Assembly: GCF_027489515.1 (NCBI RefSeq)
Contig: NZ_JAIXZS010000020.1
Coordinates: 1-64,000 of the forward strand
DNA: 64,000 nucleotides
Direction: 5' to 3'
From: Novosphingobium sp.
GTDB taxonomy: Bacteria > Pseudomonadota > Alphaproteobacteria > Sphingomonadales > Sphingomonadaceae
Part shown: piece by piece, positions 25,675 through 33,833 of the stretch
Layout of the letters: each line of letters begins with the position of its first letter
Position numbering within the stretch: position 1 is the first letter of the stretch
The notes under the pieces: model-generated
What the model was told of the DNA's origin: nothing
Databases searched by the model: none
The model's input: only the letters and a program-made list of their open reading frames with translations
Translations under genes and position numbers: made by a program

Positions 25675-26340
25675 GAACAGCGCCGACCCGACGCGGATAT
25701 GCGTTGCGCCCAGCATCACGGCAGTCTCGAAATCGTCGCTCATGCCCATCGAGCGCCCGGCAAGGCCGTGATCGTCCGCGAGCTTGGCGAGCAGCGCGAA
25801 GAACGGCGCCGCTTCTATGCCCGCCGGTGGCACGCACATCAGCCCGATCACTGGCAGGTCGGCGGTCCGCGCCTCGTCCAGCAGCGCAGGCAATTCGCCA
25901 ATCGCGCAGCCGCCTTTCTGCGGCTCGTCGCCAATGTTGACCTGCACGAACAGCGGTACGCGGCGGCCGGTCTTGTCCATGGCCTTGGCCAGCGCGGTGA
26001 GCAGCGAAGACCGGTCGAGCGAATGGATGCAGTCGAACCGGCGCACCGCTTCCTCGGCCTTGTTCGATTGGAGCTGGCCGACGAGGTGTAGCTCGATATC
26101 GGGATGGGCCTCCTGCAGCGCGGGCCACTTGCCATCAGCTTCCTGCACGCGGTTCTCGCCGAACACGCGCTGCCCTTCGCCGATCAGCGGCAGGATCGCC
26201 TCGGCCGGATGAGTTTTCGAGATCGCGATCAGGGTCACGTCGCCGGCCTTGCGGCGGGCAATCGCGGCGGTGCGGGCGATACGCTCGCGCACGGCGGCGA
26301 GCGGGGTCATGGCGGCCAATGCGGCCTCTGGATCGGTCAT
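25660..26340 (-). CDS. YggS family pyridoxal-phosphate homeostasis protein
   Basis: A 226-residue cytosolic protein with the PLP-binding alanine-racemase-like N-terminal fold. The Schiff-base Lys lies in TLIAISKTHPAEAI; GENRVQEADGKW and LHLVGQLQSNKA are strict signatures of YggS/PLPBP, and the end carries SMGMSDDFETAVMLGATHIRVGSALFG. The family holds PLP and keeps vitamin B6 and amino acid pools balanced without a known catalytic reaction. It diverges from the ThiE-like gene at 26363, leaving only 22 bp, so the promoters must overlap the genes. Confidence 0.95.
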   Translation of the reverse strand: MTDPEAALAAMTPLAAVRERIARTAAIARRKAGDVTLIAISKTHPAEAILPLIGEGQRVFGENRVQEADGKWPALQEAHPDIELHLVGQLQSNKAEEAVRRFDCIHSLDRSSLLTALAKAMDKTGRRVPLFVQVNIGDEPQKGGCAIGELPALLDEARTADLPVIGLMCVPPAGIEAAPFFALLAKLADDHGLAGRSMGMSDDFETAVMLGATHIRVGSALFGARG

Positions 26341-26362
26341 GGGCCGGTGCTATAGGCGGGGG

Positions 26363-26884
26363 ATGCACCGGTGTCATCCTGTCCCGCGGGTCGTCCTGCT
26401 GAGCGATGCGCGCAATGATCATCGGCTGGAATCCGCCATTTCCCGCCTCCCGCCGGGCAGCGCGCTGGTGTTTCGCCACTACCATCTGCCGCCTGCCGCG
26501 CGCCGCGCACGGTTCGAGGTGCTGCGCCGGCTCTGCGGCCGCCGCCGCGTGCTGATCCTGACCGCCGGGGAGGCGCACGGCTGGCGCGCGGATGGTCGCT
26601 ATGGCGCCCCGCGCGATCTCGGCCGCACCGCCGGCCTGCGGCTTGCCACGGCGCATTCGCTGGCAGAGATCGGCACCGCCATCCGCGCACGGGCGAGCGC
26701 GATCCTGCTCTCGCCGGTCTATCCCACCCGCTCGCACCCGGGCGCGCCGGTGCTGGGGGCGGTCCGCTTCCTTGCTCTGGCGCACCGTTCGCCGCTACCG
26801 GTCATCGCGCTCGGCGGCATGACGAGGCGCCGCGCCGCGCGCCTCCCCGTGTGGGGCTGGGCCGCCATCGACGGCCTCGCCTGA
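26363..26884 (+). CDS. ThiE/TenI-like protein, degenerate
   Basis: A 173-residue protein, ATG at 26363, with the TIM-barrel pattern of thiamine phosphate synthase. The stretch SAILLSPVYPTRSHPGAP is equivalent to GADYIGxGPVFPTxTK and the later PVIALGGM matches ThiE. The catalytic parts are changed: the pyrophosphate-binding DGVHLGQ segment is replaced by HGWRADGRYG, and the first strand lacks the usual QLR-x-K. It is also shorter than typical ThiE (about 210). It is probably a TenI-like or non-catalytic relative; a true ThiE role is doubtful. Confidence 0.8.
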   Translation: MHRCHPVPRVVLLSDARNDHRLESAISRLPPGSALVFRHYHLPPAARRARFEVLRRLCGRRRVLILTAGEAHGWRADGRYGAPRDLGRTAGLRLATAHSLAEIGTAIRARASAILLSPVYPTRSHPGAPVLGAVRFLALAHRSPLPVIALGGMTRRRAARLPVWGWAAIDGLA

Positions 26885-26901
26885 ACCCCGCAGAAACCCG
26901 C

Positions 26902-26941
26902 GACTCGCCGGGATTCCTTGGATTCCGCGTGCCATGGATTC
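26902..26941. promoter_or_regulatory. Cluster of four GANTC (CcrM methylation) sites upstream of ftsK
   Basis: GANTC occurs at 26902, 26912, 26921 and 26937, all within 40 bp and ending 54 bp before the ftsK start. In Caulobacter, CcrM methylates GANTC and GcrA uses methylated sites in promoters of division genes. Four so close together at 65 percent GC is far above chance. The control role is inferred. Confidence 0.55.
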
Positions 26942-26994
26942 TTGACGCCATGCCCTCTTCAGGCGCATGAAGAGCGCCAGAAGGGACAGGTTTC

Positions 26995-29397
26995 ATGGCA
27001 TCTCGCGCACTCGTTTCGCCCGCCGGAGGGCGTGCTGCCAAGGCCGCAGACTGGCGCGCGATCCTGCGGCGCAGCTTCCGCCGCAGCGCGGAACTGATCG
27101 GCGCAGCCCTGCTGTTTGCCACGATGATCGCGCTCGCGCTGGCGCTGGCGACCTACACGCAGACCGATCCCTCGGGCAGCACCGCCTCGGGCAGCCCGGT
27201 CGAAAACTGGATGGGCCTGCCCGGCGCCTGGGCGGCGGAGCGCGTGCTGCTGTTCTTTGGCCTGCCGAGCGTGCTGCTCCTTCCGTTGCTCTATGTCTTT
27301 GCCCGCCGGCTGTGGGACGCTGCGGGCGATCTGATCGACATGGACGAGGAGGACGAAGGTTTCGCCCCGCTTCCAGCATGGTGGCGCCTCGCCCTGATGC
27401 TCATGCTTGCGATGGCGCTCGTCGGTACAGCCTTTGCGCTGATGCTGACCGGGCCGGGCGGCACGCTTCCGGCGGGCGCTGGCGGACTGGGCGGCTTGCT
27501 CGGTGCGGCGCTCATCCGCGGCATCGCGCACTTGCTGCCAGATGCCGAACTGTGGATCGTGCGGGGCGCGGCGGCCCTTACGGCACTCTGCGGGCTCTTC
27601 GTCACCGCGCAGGTGTTTGCATTCGACTGGCACCGCCTGCCGCGCATGCCCGCCTTCCTGCGGCGCGGCGAGCGTCCGGCGCATCCCGCCACAGCCGGGG
27701 TTGCCGCGCTGCTCCCCAAACGTCAGCCGAAGGCGCGCACCGAGGCCGCAGGCGAGATCGCGGGCGCTGCCCCGTCCGATGCGCCGGCGCAGCGTCGCCG
27801 CCCAACCGAAATCACCGATCCCTCGCGTCCGCCAGCGCTTGCGGCCACCGCCGGCAAGGCACGACAAGGCGATCTGTTCGATCAGTATGAGCTGCCCGGT
27901 CTCGACATCCTCGAGCCGCTGCCCGCCGCCACCGGCCCGAAGATCGACAAGCTCGCGCTCGAACGCAATGCGCGCCTGCTCGAGAACGTGCTCGACGATT
28001 TCAACGTGAAAGGCGAAATCACTGCCGTCCGCACCGGCCCGGTCGTCACGATGTACGAACTGGAGCCCGCGCCCGGCATCAAGGCCAGCCGCGTGATCGG
28101 CCTCGCCGACGATATCGCCCGCAACATGAGCGCAATTTCCGCGCGCGTCTCCTCGATTCCCGGCCGCACCGTCATGGGCATCGAATTGCCCAATGCCGTG
28201 CGCGACATGGTCTCGTTCCGCGAGCTCGTTTCCTGCGACAAGTTCGTGAACTCGAAGGGCATGCTGCCGATCATCCTCGGCAAGGATATCGCGGGTGAAC
28301 CCATCGTGGCGGACCTTGCCACGATGCCGCACCTGCTGGTTGCGGGCACCACCGGCTCGGGTAAGTCCGTGGGCCTCAACTGCATCCTGCTCTCGCTGCT
28401 TTATCGGCTCACGCCGCAGCAATGCCGCCTGATTCTCGTCGATCCCAAGGTGCTCGAACTCAAGTCCTACGACGATATCCCGCACCTCCTCTCGCCCGTG
28501 GTGACGGAGCCCTCGAAGGCGGTCCGCGCGCTCAAGTGGGCGGTCGAGGAAATGGAGCGGCGCTACCGCATGATGTCCTCGGTCGGCGTGCGCAACATTT
28601 CCGGCTTCAACGAGAAGGTCCGCGCCGCCGCCAGCAAGGGCAAGCCACTCGGCCGCCGTATCCAGGTCGGCTTCGATCCCGATACCGGCGAGGAGCTGTT
28701 CGAGGAGCAGCAGCTCGATTATCAGGTGCTGCCGCAGATCGTGGTGATCGTCGATGAGCTGGCGGACCTCATGGTTACTGTCGGCAAGGAAATCGAAGTC
28801 CTCATCCAGCGCCTCTCGCAGAAGAGCCGCGCGGCGGGCATCCATCTCATCATGGCAACGCAGCGCCCCTCGGTCGACGTCATCACCGGCGTGATCAAGG
28901 CCAACCTGCCCACCCGCATCAGTTTCGCCGTCACCAGCCGGATCGACAGCCGAACGATCCTTGGCGAGCAGGGCGCCGAGCAGCTGCTCGGCAAGGGTGA
29001 CATGCTCTACAAGCCCAGCACCGGCGCGATCAGCCGCGTCCACGGGCCCTTCGTCAGCGATGAGGAAGTCGAGCGGGTCGCCGATCACTGGCGCGGGCAG
29101 GGCGCACCCGACTATGTGGACAGCGTCACCGAGGAGCCGGAAGACGGCGGCTTCGGTTTCGACGACCTCGACGCGACCGCCTCGGACAACCCGGAGGAGC
29201 GCAAGTACCGTCAGGTCTGCCAGCTCGTGTTCGAAAGCCAGAAGGCCTCGGCGAGCTGGGTCCAGCGCCAGATGGGGGTGGGCTACAACACCGCCTCCAA
29301 GTGGATCGAGCGCATGGAAGCGGACGGCTTCGTCGGCCCCGCCAACCATGTCGGTCGGCGAGACATTTACCGGGACAAGGACGGCAATCCGCTGTGA
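26995..29397 (+). CDS. ftsK: DNA translocase FtsK
   Basis: An 800-residue septal DNA pump that clears chromosome termini at division and acts with XerCD. Residues 30-205 contain four membrane helices; residues 205-300 are a Pro/Ala-rich linker. The motor has the alpha/beta RecA-like domains with Walker A AGTTGSGKSVGLN (near residue 452), Walker B QIVVIVDELADLM and arginine-rich RLSQKSRAAGIHLIMATQRPS. The C-terminal winged-helix gamma domain (KYRQVCQLVFESQKASASWVQRQ) reads KOPS-type sequences. The ATG at 26995 is preceded by AAGGGACAGG. Four GANTC sites lie in its promoter region. Confidence 0.97.
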   Translation: MASRALVSPAGGRAAKAADWRAILRRSFRRSAELIGAALLFATMIALALALATYTQTDPSGSTASGSPVENWMGLPGAWAAERVLLFFGLPSVLLLPLLYVFARRLWDAAGDLIDMDEEDEGFAPLPAWWRLALMLMLAMALVGTAFALMLTGPGGTLPAGAGGLGGLLGAALIRGIAHLLPDAELWIVRGAAALTALCGLFVTAQVFAFDWHRLPRMPAFLRRGERPAHPATAGVAALLPKRQPKARTEAAGEIAGAAPSDAPAQRRRPTEITDPSRPPALAATAGKARQGDLFDQYELPGLDILEPLPAATGPKIDKLALERNARLLENVLDDFNVKGEITAVRTGPVVTMYELEPAPGIKASRVIGLADDIARNMSAISARVSSIPGRTVMGIELPNAVRDMVSFRELVSCDKFVNSKGMLPIILGKDIAGEPIVADLATMPHLLVAGTTGSGKSVGLNCILLSLLYRLTPQQCRLILVDPKVLELKSYDDIPHLLSPVVTEPSKAVRALKWAVEEMERRYRMMSSVGVRNISGFNEKVRAAASKGKPLGRRIQVGFDPDTGEELFEEQQLDYQVLPQIVVIVDELADLMVTVGKEIEVLIQRLSQKSRAAGIHLIMATQRPSVDVITGVIKANLPTRISFAVTSRIDSRTILGEQGAEQLLGKGDMLYKPSTGAISRVHGPFVSDEEVERVADHWRGQGAPDYVDSVTEEPEDGGFGFDDLDATASDNPEERKYRQVCQLVFESQKASASWVQRQMGVGYNTASKWIERMEADGFVGPANHVGRRDIYRDKDGNPL

Positions 29398-29550
29398 TAG
29401 CGCGCCTCGCGCCAGCAGTGCCTTAACGCTGTCCGGTCGCTGCCGTTCTCCTGTCTGAACCGGTGGCACCGCGCTCTGCCCTTCAGCGCCGCTGTCGGCT
29501 CTCCGGGTTTACGCCCGGGATGGCGTCCAACGAGCGAGAAAGGTCAAGGC

Positions 29551-29985
29551 GTGCCCTATGTAGCCCTGTCCCAGTGCTGGTTCACCAGGGCCCATCAGCC
29601 GACCGCGTGGCGCGCGCACGAGGACGATGGCGGGATCTACAGCATCTGCCGCCACTGCGGCCGCCGCATCGTGACATGGGGCCGGCATCGCTGGTCGATC
29701 GCCGATGGGCTCGATGTTGCGCACCTCGCCGAAACCGCAACCGGCCGTTTCCTCACCGTGCTCGATAGCGCAGATGAATTCGTCGTGCGCCGCTTCACCG
29801 TCGATCACCTGCCCGATGAGGCGGCGATCGAGGCGTTCAAGCTCGAACTGCGCGAGCGCTATGGCATGGACGAGCCGGGCAGCGATCTCACTCTGCTCGA
29901 CAGCGCAGACAAGAAAGTGCAGCGCCCCCGCAAGGCCCCGCCTATGGCCGCCCGCGCCGCACCGGGTACCCCGCGAACCGCTTGA
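29551..29985 (+). CDS. Conserved hypothetical protein with a CxxC motif
   Basis: A 144-residue protein starting with GTG at 29551. The first half has SICRHCGRRIVTWGRHRW (a CxxC plus an earlier Cys9, possibly metal-binding), the second half FVVRRFTVDHLPDEAAIEAFKLELRERYGMDEP and a basic Pro-rich tail. It does not resemble a family I can name; proteins of this kind are seen in sphingomonads. It has clear coding character and an isolated position after ftsK. Its 3' end overlaps the convergent Lrp-type gene by 44 bp. Confidence 0.55.
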   Translation: MPYVALSQCWFTRAHQPTAWRAHEDDGGIYSICRHCGRRIVTWGRHRWSIADGLDVAHLAETATGRFLTVLDSADEFVVRRFTVDHLPDEAAIEAFKLELRERYGMDEPGSDLTLLDSADKKVQRPRKAPPMAARAAPGTPRTA

Positions 29986-30409
29986 TCCGCCGTAGCGAAA
30001 AGCTCGACCGCATCGAGGACACGCCCGGCAGCCGCGCGAGGCAATCGCGGTGGATGTGGTCGTACTGGTCAAGGTCCGTCGCCGCCACGCGCAGCAGATA
30101 GTCCGCCCCGCCCGACATCAGGTGGCACTCGAGAATATCATCGAAATCCGCCACCGCCCGCTCGAAGCGGTCCATCGCCTCGCGGCTCTGGCTGGTCAGC
30201 GTGATCTCGACGAAGACCTCGACAGCAAGCCCGATCCGCCGCGGGTCGATCCGCGCGGCATAGCCGCTGATCACCCCCGCCTCCTCCAGCGCCCGGATGC
30301 GCCGATGGCAGGCGGAAGGCGAGAGCGCGACCGCCTCCGCCAGCGCCGCGATGGGCCGAGCCGAGTCGTTCTGCAGTGCATCAATCAACGCGGCGTCGGT
30401 GCGATCCAT
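29942..30409 (-). CDS. Lrp/AsnC family transcriptional regulator
   Basis: A 155-residue protein with an N-terminal helix-turn-helix (IDALQNDSARPIAALAEAVALSPSACHRRIRALEEAGVISGYAARIDP) and a C-terminal RAM (amino-acid-sensing) domain containing VADFDDILECHLMSGGADYLLRV. Such regulators sense amino acids as octamers. It lies divergently 135 bp from alanine dehydrogenase, so it is the likely AldR-type activator or repressor of that gene, with alanine as effector (inference from gene order). A small palindrome at 30414-30427 lies directly upstream of its start. Confidence 0.93.
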   Translation of the reverse strand: MDRTDAALIDALQNDSARPIAALAEAVALSPSACHRRIRALEEAGVISGYAARIDPRRIGLAVEVFVEITLTSQSREAMDRFERAVADFDDILECHLMSGGADYLLRVAATDLDQYDHIHRDCLARLPGVSSMRSSFSLRRIKRFAGYPVRRGRP

Positions 30410-30413
30410 GCAA

Positions 30414-30427
30414 GAATTTCCTAATTC
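30414..30427. promoter_or_regulatory. Short palindrome, possible Lrp-family operator
   Basis: GAATT (30414-30418) and AATTC (30423-30427) flank TCCT, 5 bp before the ATG of the Lrp-type gene in the intergenic region shared with ald. It is short and AT-rich, so it is a weak candidate for autoregulation. Confidence 0.3.
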
Positions 30428-30544
30428 AAGGCGTAATGCCGAGAAATATCACCAAAACTGACCCTGCGATACCATCAATCAGGTGAAACAAAGCGCGCGC
30501 CTCGGTGTATCCTCGCGCGGTCGGAGAGCGAAAAGGATCCAGCT

Positions 30545-31660
30545 ATGCGTGTCGGTACCGTCCGTGAGATCAAGAACCACGAATACCGCGTCGGCCTTAC
30601 GCCCGAGAGCGTGCGCGAGCTTGCCGCGCATGGCCACGAAGTCTGGGTCGAAACCGGCGCCGGGCTCGGCATCGGCGCGGCGGACCGCGACTACGAAGCC
30701 GCCGGTGCCGTGATCAAGCCCGATGCCGCGACGATCTTCGCCGCATGCGAGATGGTCGTGAAGGTCAAGGAGCCGCAGGCCGTGGAGCGCGCAATGCTGC
30801 GCGAAGGCCAGATCCTCTTCACCTATCTCCACCTCGCGCCCGATCCCGAACAGACCGCCGATCTCGTCAAGTCCGGCGTCACCGCCATCGCCTATGAAAC
30901 CGTGACCGGCCCCGGCAATCAGCTCCCGCTCCTGAAACCCATGAGCCAGGTTGCGGGCCGCATGTCGATCCAGGCCGGTGCCACCGCGCTCGAAAAGGCC
31001 CACGGCGGGCGCGGCGTGCTGCTCGGCGGTGTGCCGGGCGTGCTCCCGGCCAAGGTCGCGGTGATCGGCGGCGGCGTTGTCGGCTTCAATGCCGCGCAGA
31101 TGGCGGCTGGCCTCGGCGCTGATGTCACCATCCTCGACCGCGATCCCGAAGTGCTCGAACGCCTCGGCACCCACTTCGAAAGCCGGGCCAAGACGCGTTT
31201 TTCCAACCGCGCGAACCTCGCCGATTGCGTCGCCGAGGCCGATCTCGTGATCGGCGCAGTGCTGATCCCGGGTGCCGCCGCGCCCAAGCTTGTCACGCGT
31301 GAGATGCTCGCCACCATGAAGCCTGGTGCAGTGCTCGTCGATGTTGCCATCGATCAGGGCGGCTGCTTCGAAACCAGCCGCGCGACGACCCATGCCGAAC
31401 CGACCTTCGTCGTCGATGGCATCGTCCACTACTGCGTCGCCAACATGCCCGGTGGCGTCGCGCGCACCAGCACCTATGCGCTCAACAACGTGACCCTGCC
31501 GCATGCCCTCAGGATCGCCGATCTTGGCTGGAAGCGGGCGCTCGCCGACAATCCGCATCTTGCCGCAGGACTCAACGTCCATGCCGGTGAAGTGACCTAC
31601 GAAGCCGTCGCGCGCGAACTCGGTTATGCGTGGCGTCCGGTCGGCGAACTACTCGTCTGA
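30545..31660 (+). CDS. ald: Alanine dehydrogenase
   Basis: A 371-residue enzyme that reversibly deaminates L-alanine to pyruvate and ammonia with NAD. The substrate-binding [19 protein letters not shown] and Lys in MVVKVKEPQ, and the nucleotide-binding [26 protein letters not shown], are canonical, as is [21 protein letters not shown]. The ATG at 30545 has AAAGGA 9 bp before it. Divergence from an Lrp-type gene is the usual arrangement for ald and points to regulation by alanine availability. The next gene (GGDEF) begins 52 bp later and may be separate. Confidence 0.97.
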   Translation: MRVGTVREIKNHEYRVGLTPESVRELAAHGHEVWVETGAGLGIGAADRDYEAAGAVIKPDAATIFAACEMVVKVKEPQAVERAMLREGQILFTYLHLAPDPEQTADLVKSGVTAIAYETVTGPGNQLPLLKPMSQVAGRMSIQAGATALEKAHGGRGVLLGGVPGVLPAKVAVIGGGVVGFNAAQMAAGLGADVTILDRDPEVLERLGTHFESRAKTRFSNRANLADCVAEADLVIGAVLIPGAAAPKLVTREMLATMKPGAVLVDVAIDQGGCFETSRATTHAEPTFVVDGIVHYCVANMPGGVARTSTYALNNVTLPHALRIADLGWKRALADNPHLAAGLNVHAGEVTYEAVARELGYAWRPVGELLV

Positions 31661-31667
31661 ACGGGGG

Positions 31668-31683
31668 GCGGAGTTAACTCCGC
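31668..31683. terminator. 16-bp perfect palindrome after ald
   Basis: GCGGAGTT / AACTCCGC with no loop, starting 7 bp after the ald stop and ending 29 bp before the GGDEF gene. It may be a weak terminator or an operator of the downstream gene; no T-run follows. Confidence 0.35.
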
Positions 31684-31712
31684 TATAAGTCCCTTCCGCT
31701 AAAGCTGGTCCC

Positions 31713-33422
31713 ATGGACTGGATCTGGCGCAGGTTTGTGCTGTTCGGGCTGGTAGCGCTGCTATCCGGCCTGTTCGGCATGACCGCCGCCGCCGCGCCGA
31801 TTGCCGCGAGCCAGACCTGCCATGCCTCCGGGTCCGGCGGCGAACGCCTCGGTGATCTTGACCGCGCACCGCAGCGCTGGATCTGCTCGGATGCGACCTA
31901 CGATGTCGGGCCCGAAAGCCTGTTCCTGCGCTTCCGTCTTGGCGATCCCGCCCAGCCGCGTGCGCAGAGCTTCGTCACCCATGCCTCGCCCTTTGCCGCG
32001 ATCACCATCCGCGTGACCGACGCCGACGGGGCACAGACCACCGCGCGCTACACCGGGGAAGCCGCACGCCACCTCGTGGCAGGGCCGATGATGGTCCTCC
32101 CCCTGCCGCAGACGGTCGCACCCCCGCGCGAGGTTGCCGTGCGCATCGACAAGCCGTGGAACAAGACCATCGGCAGCGAGGCGCGGCTCGACAGCGAACC
32201 CGAAGGCTCGGGCTGGGATATGGCCGTGGTCGTCACCATGGCGGCGATCTGCGGCATGCTGGTCGTGCCACTGCTGCTCAACTTCGGGTTCTACATCGTG
32301 CTGCGGCGCGAATTCGTGCTGTGGCATATCGTGATGGTCGGGCTGATGCTGGTCCAATCGGTGTTCGGAACCGGCTTCATCCATATCCTCGCCAATCCGG
32401 ATGCCGCGACAGAAATTTCCATCAACAGCCTGTGCTTTGGTGCGGTGGCAGTCTCGGGGCTGATGTTCGTCGTCACCTTCCTCGAACCGGATGCACTGCC
32501 CCCTGCGCTGCGCCGCCTGTTCTTCGCCTGCACGCCGCTGGTGATGGCCGGCGGCGTGTTCACAGCGTTGCAGTTCGATGTGCTGCGGCCTTTCAGTGCG
32601 CTGGGCATCTACAGCGCGATCTTGCTGGCGATCTGTCTGATTGTCTGCGGCCTCGCCGCGGCGTGGCATCGCGGCAGCAAGCTCGTGGTCTTCCTCATGG
32701 TCGGGTGGGCGCCGACGCTTCTCGTCGGGGGCTACCGGATCGGCTGCTATCTCCTGCCAGGCACCCGACCGACCGAATCCGTGGTCCTGTTCCAGCTCGC
32801 GCTCGCTGCGGAAGTGCTTGCCAATTCACTCGGCATCGTGATCCGCTTCCTTGAACTCAGGCGCGAGCGCGACCTTGCCAATGCACGCGCGACCGAGCTT
32901 GAAGGTGTCGCCGGCCGCGATGCGCTCACCGGTCTGTGGAACCGTCACTCGATCGAACGGCGCTTCAACGATCTGTTCCACCTTGGCTATCGCACGATGG
33001 CGGTGATCGATCTGGATCACTTCAAGCGGATCAACGACCGACATGGCCATGCGGTAGGTGATTCCGTACTCAAGGTGGTCGCCGCCACGCTCGCCGAGGA
33101 TGCCGAAGCCTGCGCCATCCGCATGGGCGGCGAAGAGTTTCTTCTCCTGCTGCGCGGTGCCGGCAGTGCCGAGCGCGCAGAACGCTGCCGCCGCGCGCTC
33201 AGTGCGCGGATTACTGCCGCGATCCCCGGTCTGGAGCATGTCGTGACGGCCAGCATGGGCGTTGTCGAGCATGATTTGTCAGGCACGCTCGATGTCGAGT
33301 TCGCCGTGCTCTACAGCCACTGCGATCGCCTGCTATATGAAGCCAAGCGCCTCGGGCGCAATCGCACGATGCGCGAGCGGCTGACCGGATTTACGCCCGA
33401 ATTGCAGGCGCGCACCGCCTAA
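31713..33422 (+). CDS. 7TM-DISM-like sensor diguanylate cyclase
   Basis: A 569-residue inner-membrane protein. A signal segment (LFGLVALLSGLFGMTAAAA) precedes a periplasmic domain of about 150 residues of the 7TMR-DISM type, then seven hydrophobic helices (about 175-385). The GGDEF domain starts at DALTGLWNRHSIERRF (about 405), with VIDLDHFKRINDRHGHAVGD and an active-site GGEEF (near residue 471). The inhibitory I-site RxxD, expected nine residues upstream, reads DAEA, so it lacks product feedback there. It should make c-di-GMP in response to a periplasmic ligand. Its stop overlaps the convergent thioesterase by 4 bp. Confidence 0.9.
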   Translation: MDWIWRRFVLFGLVALLSGLFGMTAAAAPIAASQTCHASGSGGERLGDLDRAPQRWICSDATYDVGPESLFLRFRLGDPAQPRAQSFVTHASPFAAITIRVTDADGAQTTARYTGEAARHLVAGPMMVLPLPQTVAPPREVAVRIDKPWNKTIGSEARLDSEPEGSGWDMAVVVTMAAICGMLVVPLLLNFGFYIVLRREFVLWHIVMVGLMLVQSVFGTGFIHILANPDAATEISINSLCFGAVAVSGLMFVVTFLEPDALPPALRRLFFACTPLVMAGGVFTALQFDVLRPFSALGIYSAILLAICLIVCGLAAAWHRGSKLVVFLMVGWAPTLLVGGYRIGCYLLPGTRPTESVVLFQLALAAEVLANSLGIVIRFLELRRERDLANARATELEGVAGRDALTGLWNRHSIERRFNDLFHLGYRTMAVIDLDHFKRINDRHGHAVGDSVLKVVAATLAEDAEACAIRMGGEEFLLLLRGAGSAERAERCRRALSARITAAIPGLEHVVTASMGVVEHDLSGTLDVEFAVLYSHCDRLLYEAKRLGRNRTMRERLTGFTPELQARTA

Positions 33423-33817
33423 GGCGTAAACAGCGCGGCCATCTCCGCCGGCACTCGCTGGATGCGCCCGCTGGCCATGTCGATCAGCACCCACTGCGTC
33501 CGCGCACTGACAATCACCTTGCCCGCCGATTTGCCGGTCGCTGGCCGGAAATCCACCCGTCGGTCGAACCGCGCCCCGCGCGGGGGATCGGGGACGAATG
33601 TCTCGCCGATCACGCTCTCGCCCAGCGCGATATTGCCGCGATAGTCGATCTCGTGCCGCGTCACGACCCAGACATAGGCCGCCTGCCACTCAGGAGGGGC
33701 GACGGCCTCCCAGTGCGAGGTTGCGAGCGCCTCCATCCACTGAACCCACACCGCATTGTTCACGTGCCCCAGCACGTCGATATGCTCCGGCCCGGCGGTG
33801 AAGGTCTTGGTGTGCAT
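33419..33817 (-). CDS. Hotdog-fold acyl-CoA thioesterase (4HBT/YbgC-like)
   Basis: A 132-residue protein, ATG at 33817. The catalytic-type motif IDVLGHVNNAVWVQWMEALAT (Asp before LGHVNN) is the signature of the 4-hydroxybenzoyl-CoA thioesterase/YbgC family, with VTRHEIDYRGNIALGESVIGET forming the hotdog strands. It hydrolyses acyl-CoA thioesters in the cytosol; the true substrate is unknown. It starts 16 bp after the oligopeptidase B gene on the same strand, so the two are likely co-transcribed. An upstream in-frame ATG at 33931 would overlap that gene and is not preferred. Confidence 0.9.
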   Translation of the reverse strand: MHTKTFTAGPEHIDVLGHVNNAVWVQWMEALATSHWEAVAPPEWQAAYVWVVTRHEIDYRGNIALGESVIGETFVPDPPRGARFDRRVDFRPATGKSAGKVIVSARTQWVLIDMASGRIQRVPAEMAALFTP

Positions 33818-33833
33818 GGTCACTTCAGACACT

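Noticed and set aside
26959..29469. An 836-residue open frame antisense to ftsK
   Set aside because: Same reason: the sense strand carries all FtsK motifs, and the antisense product has no family features.
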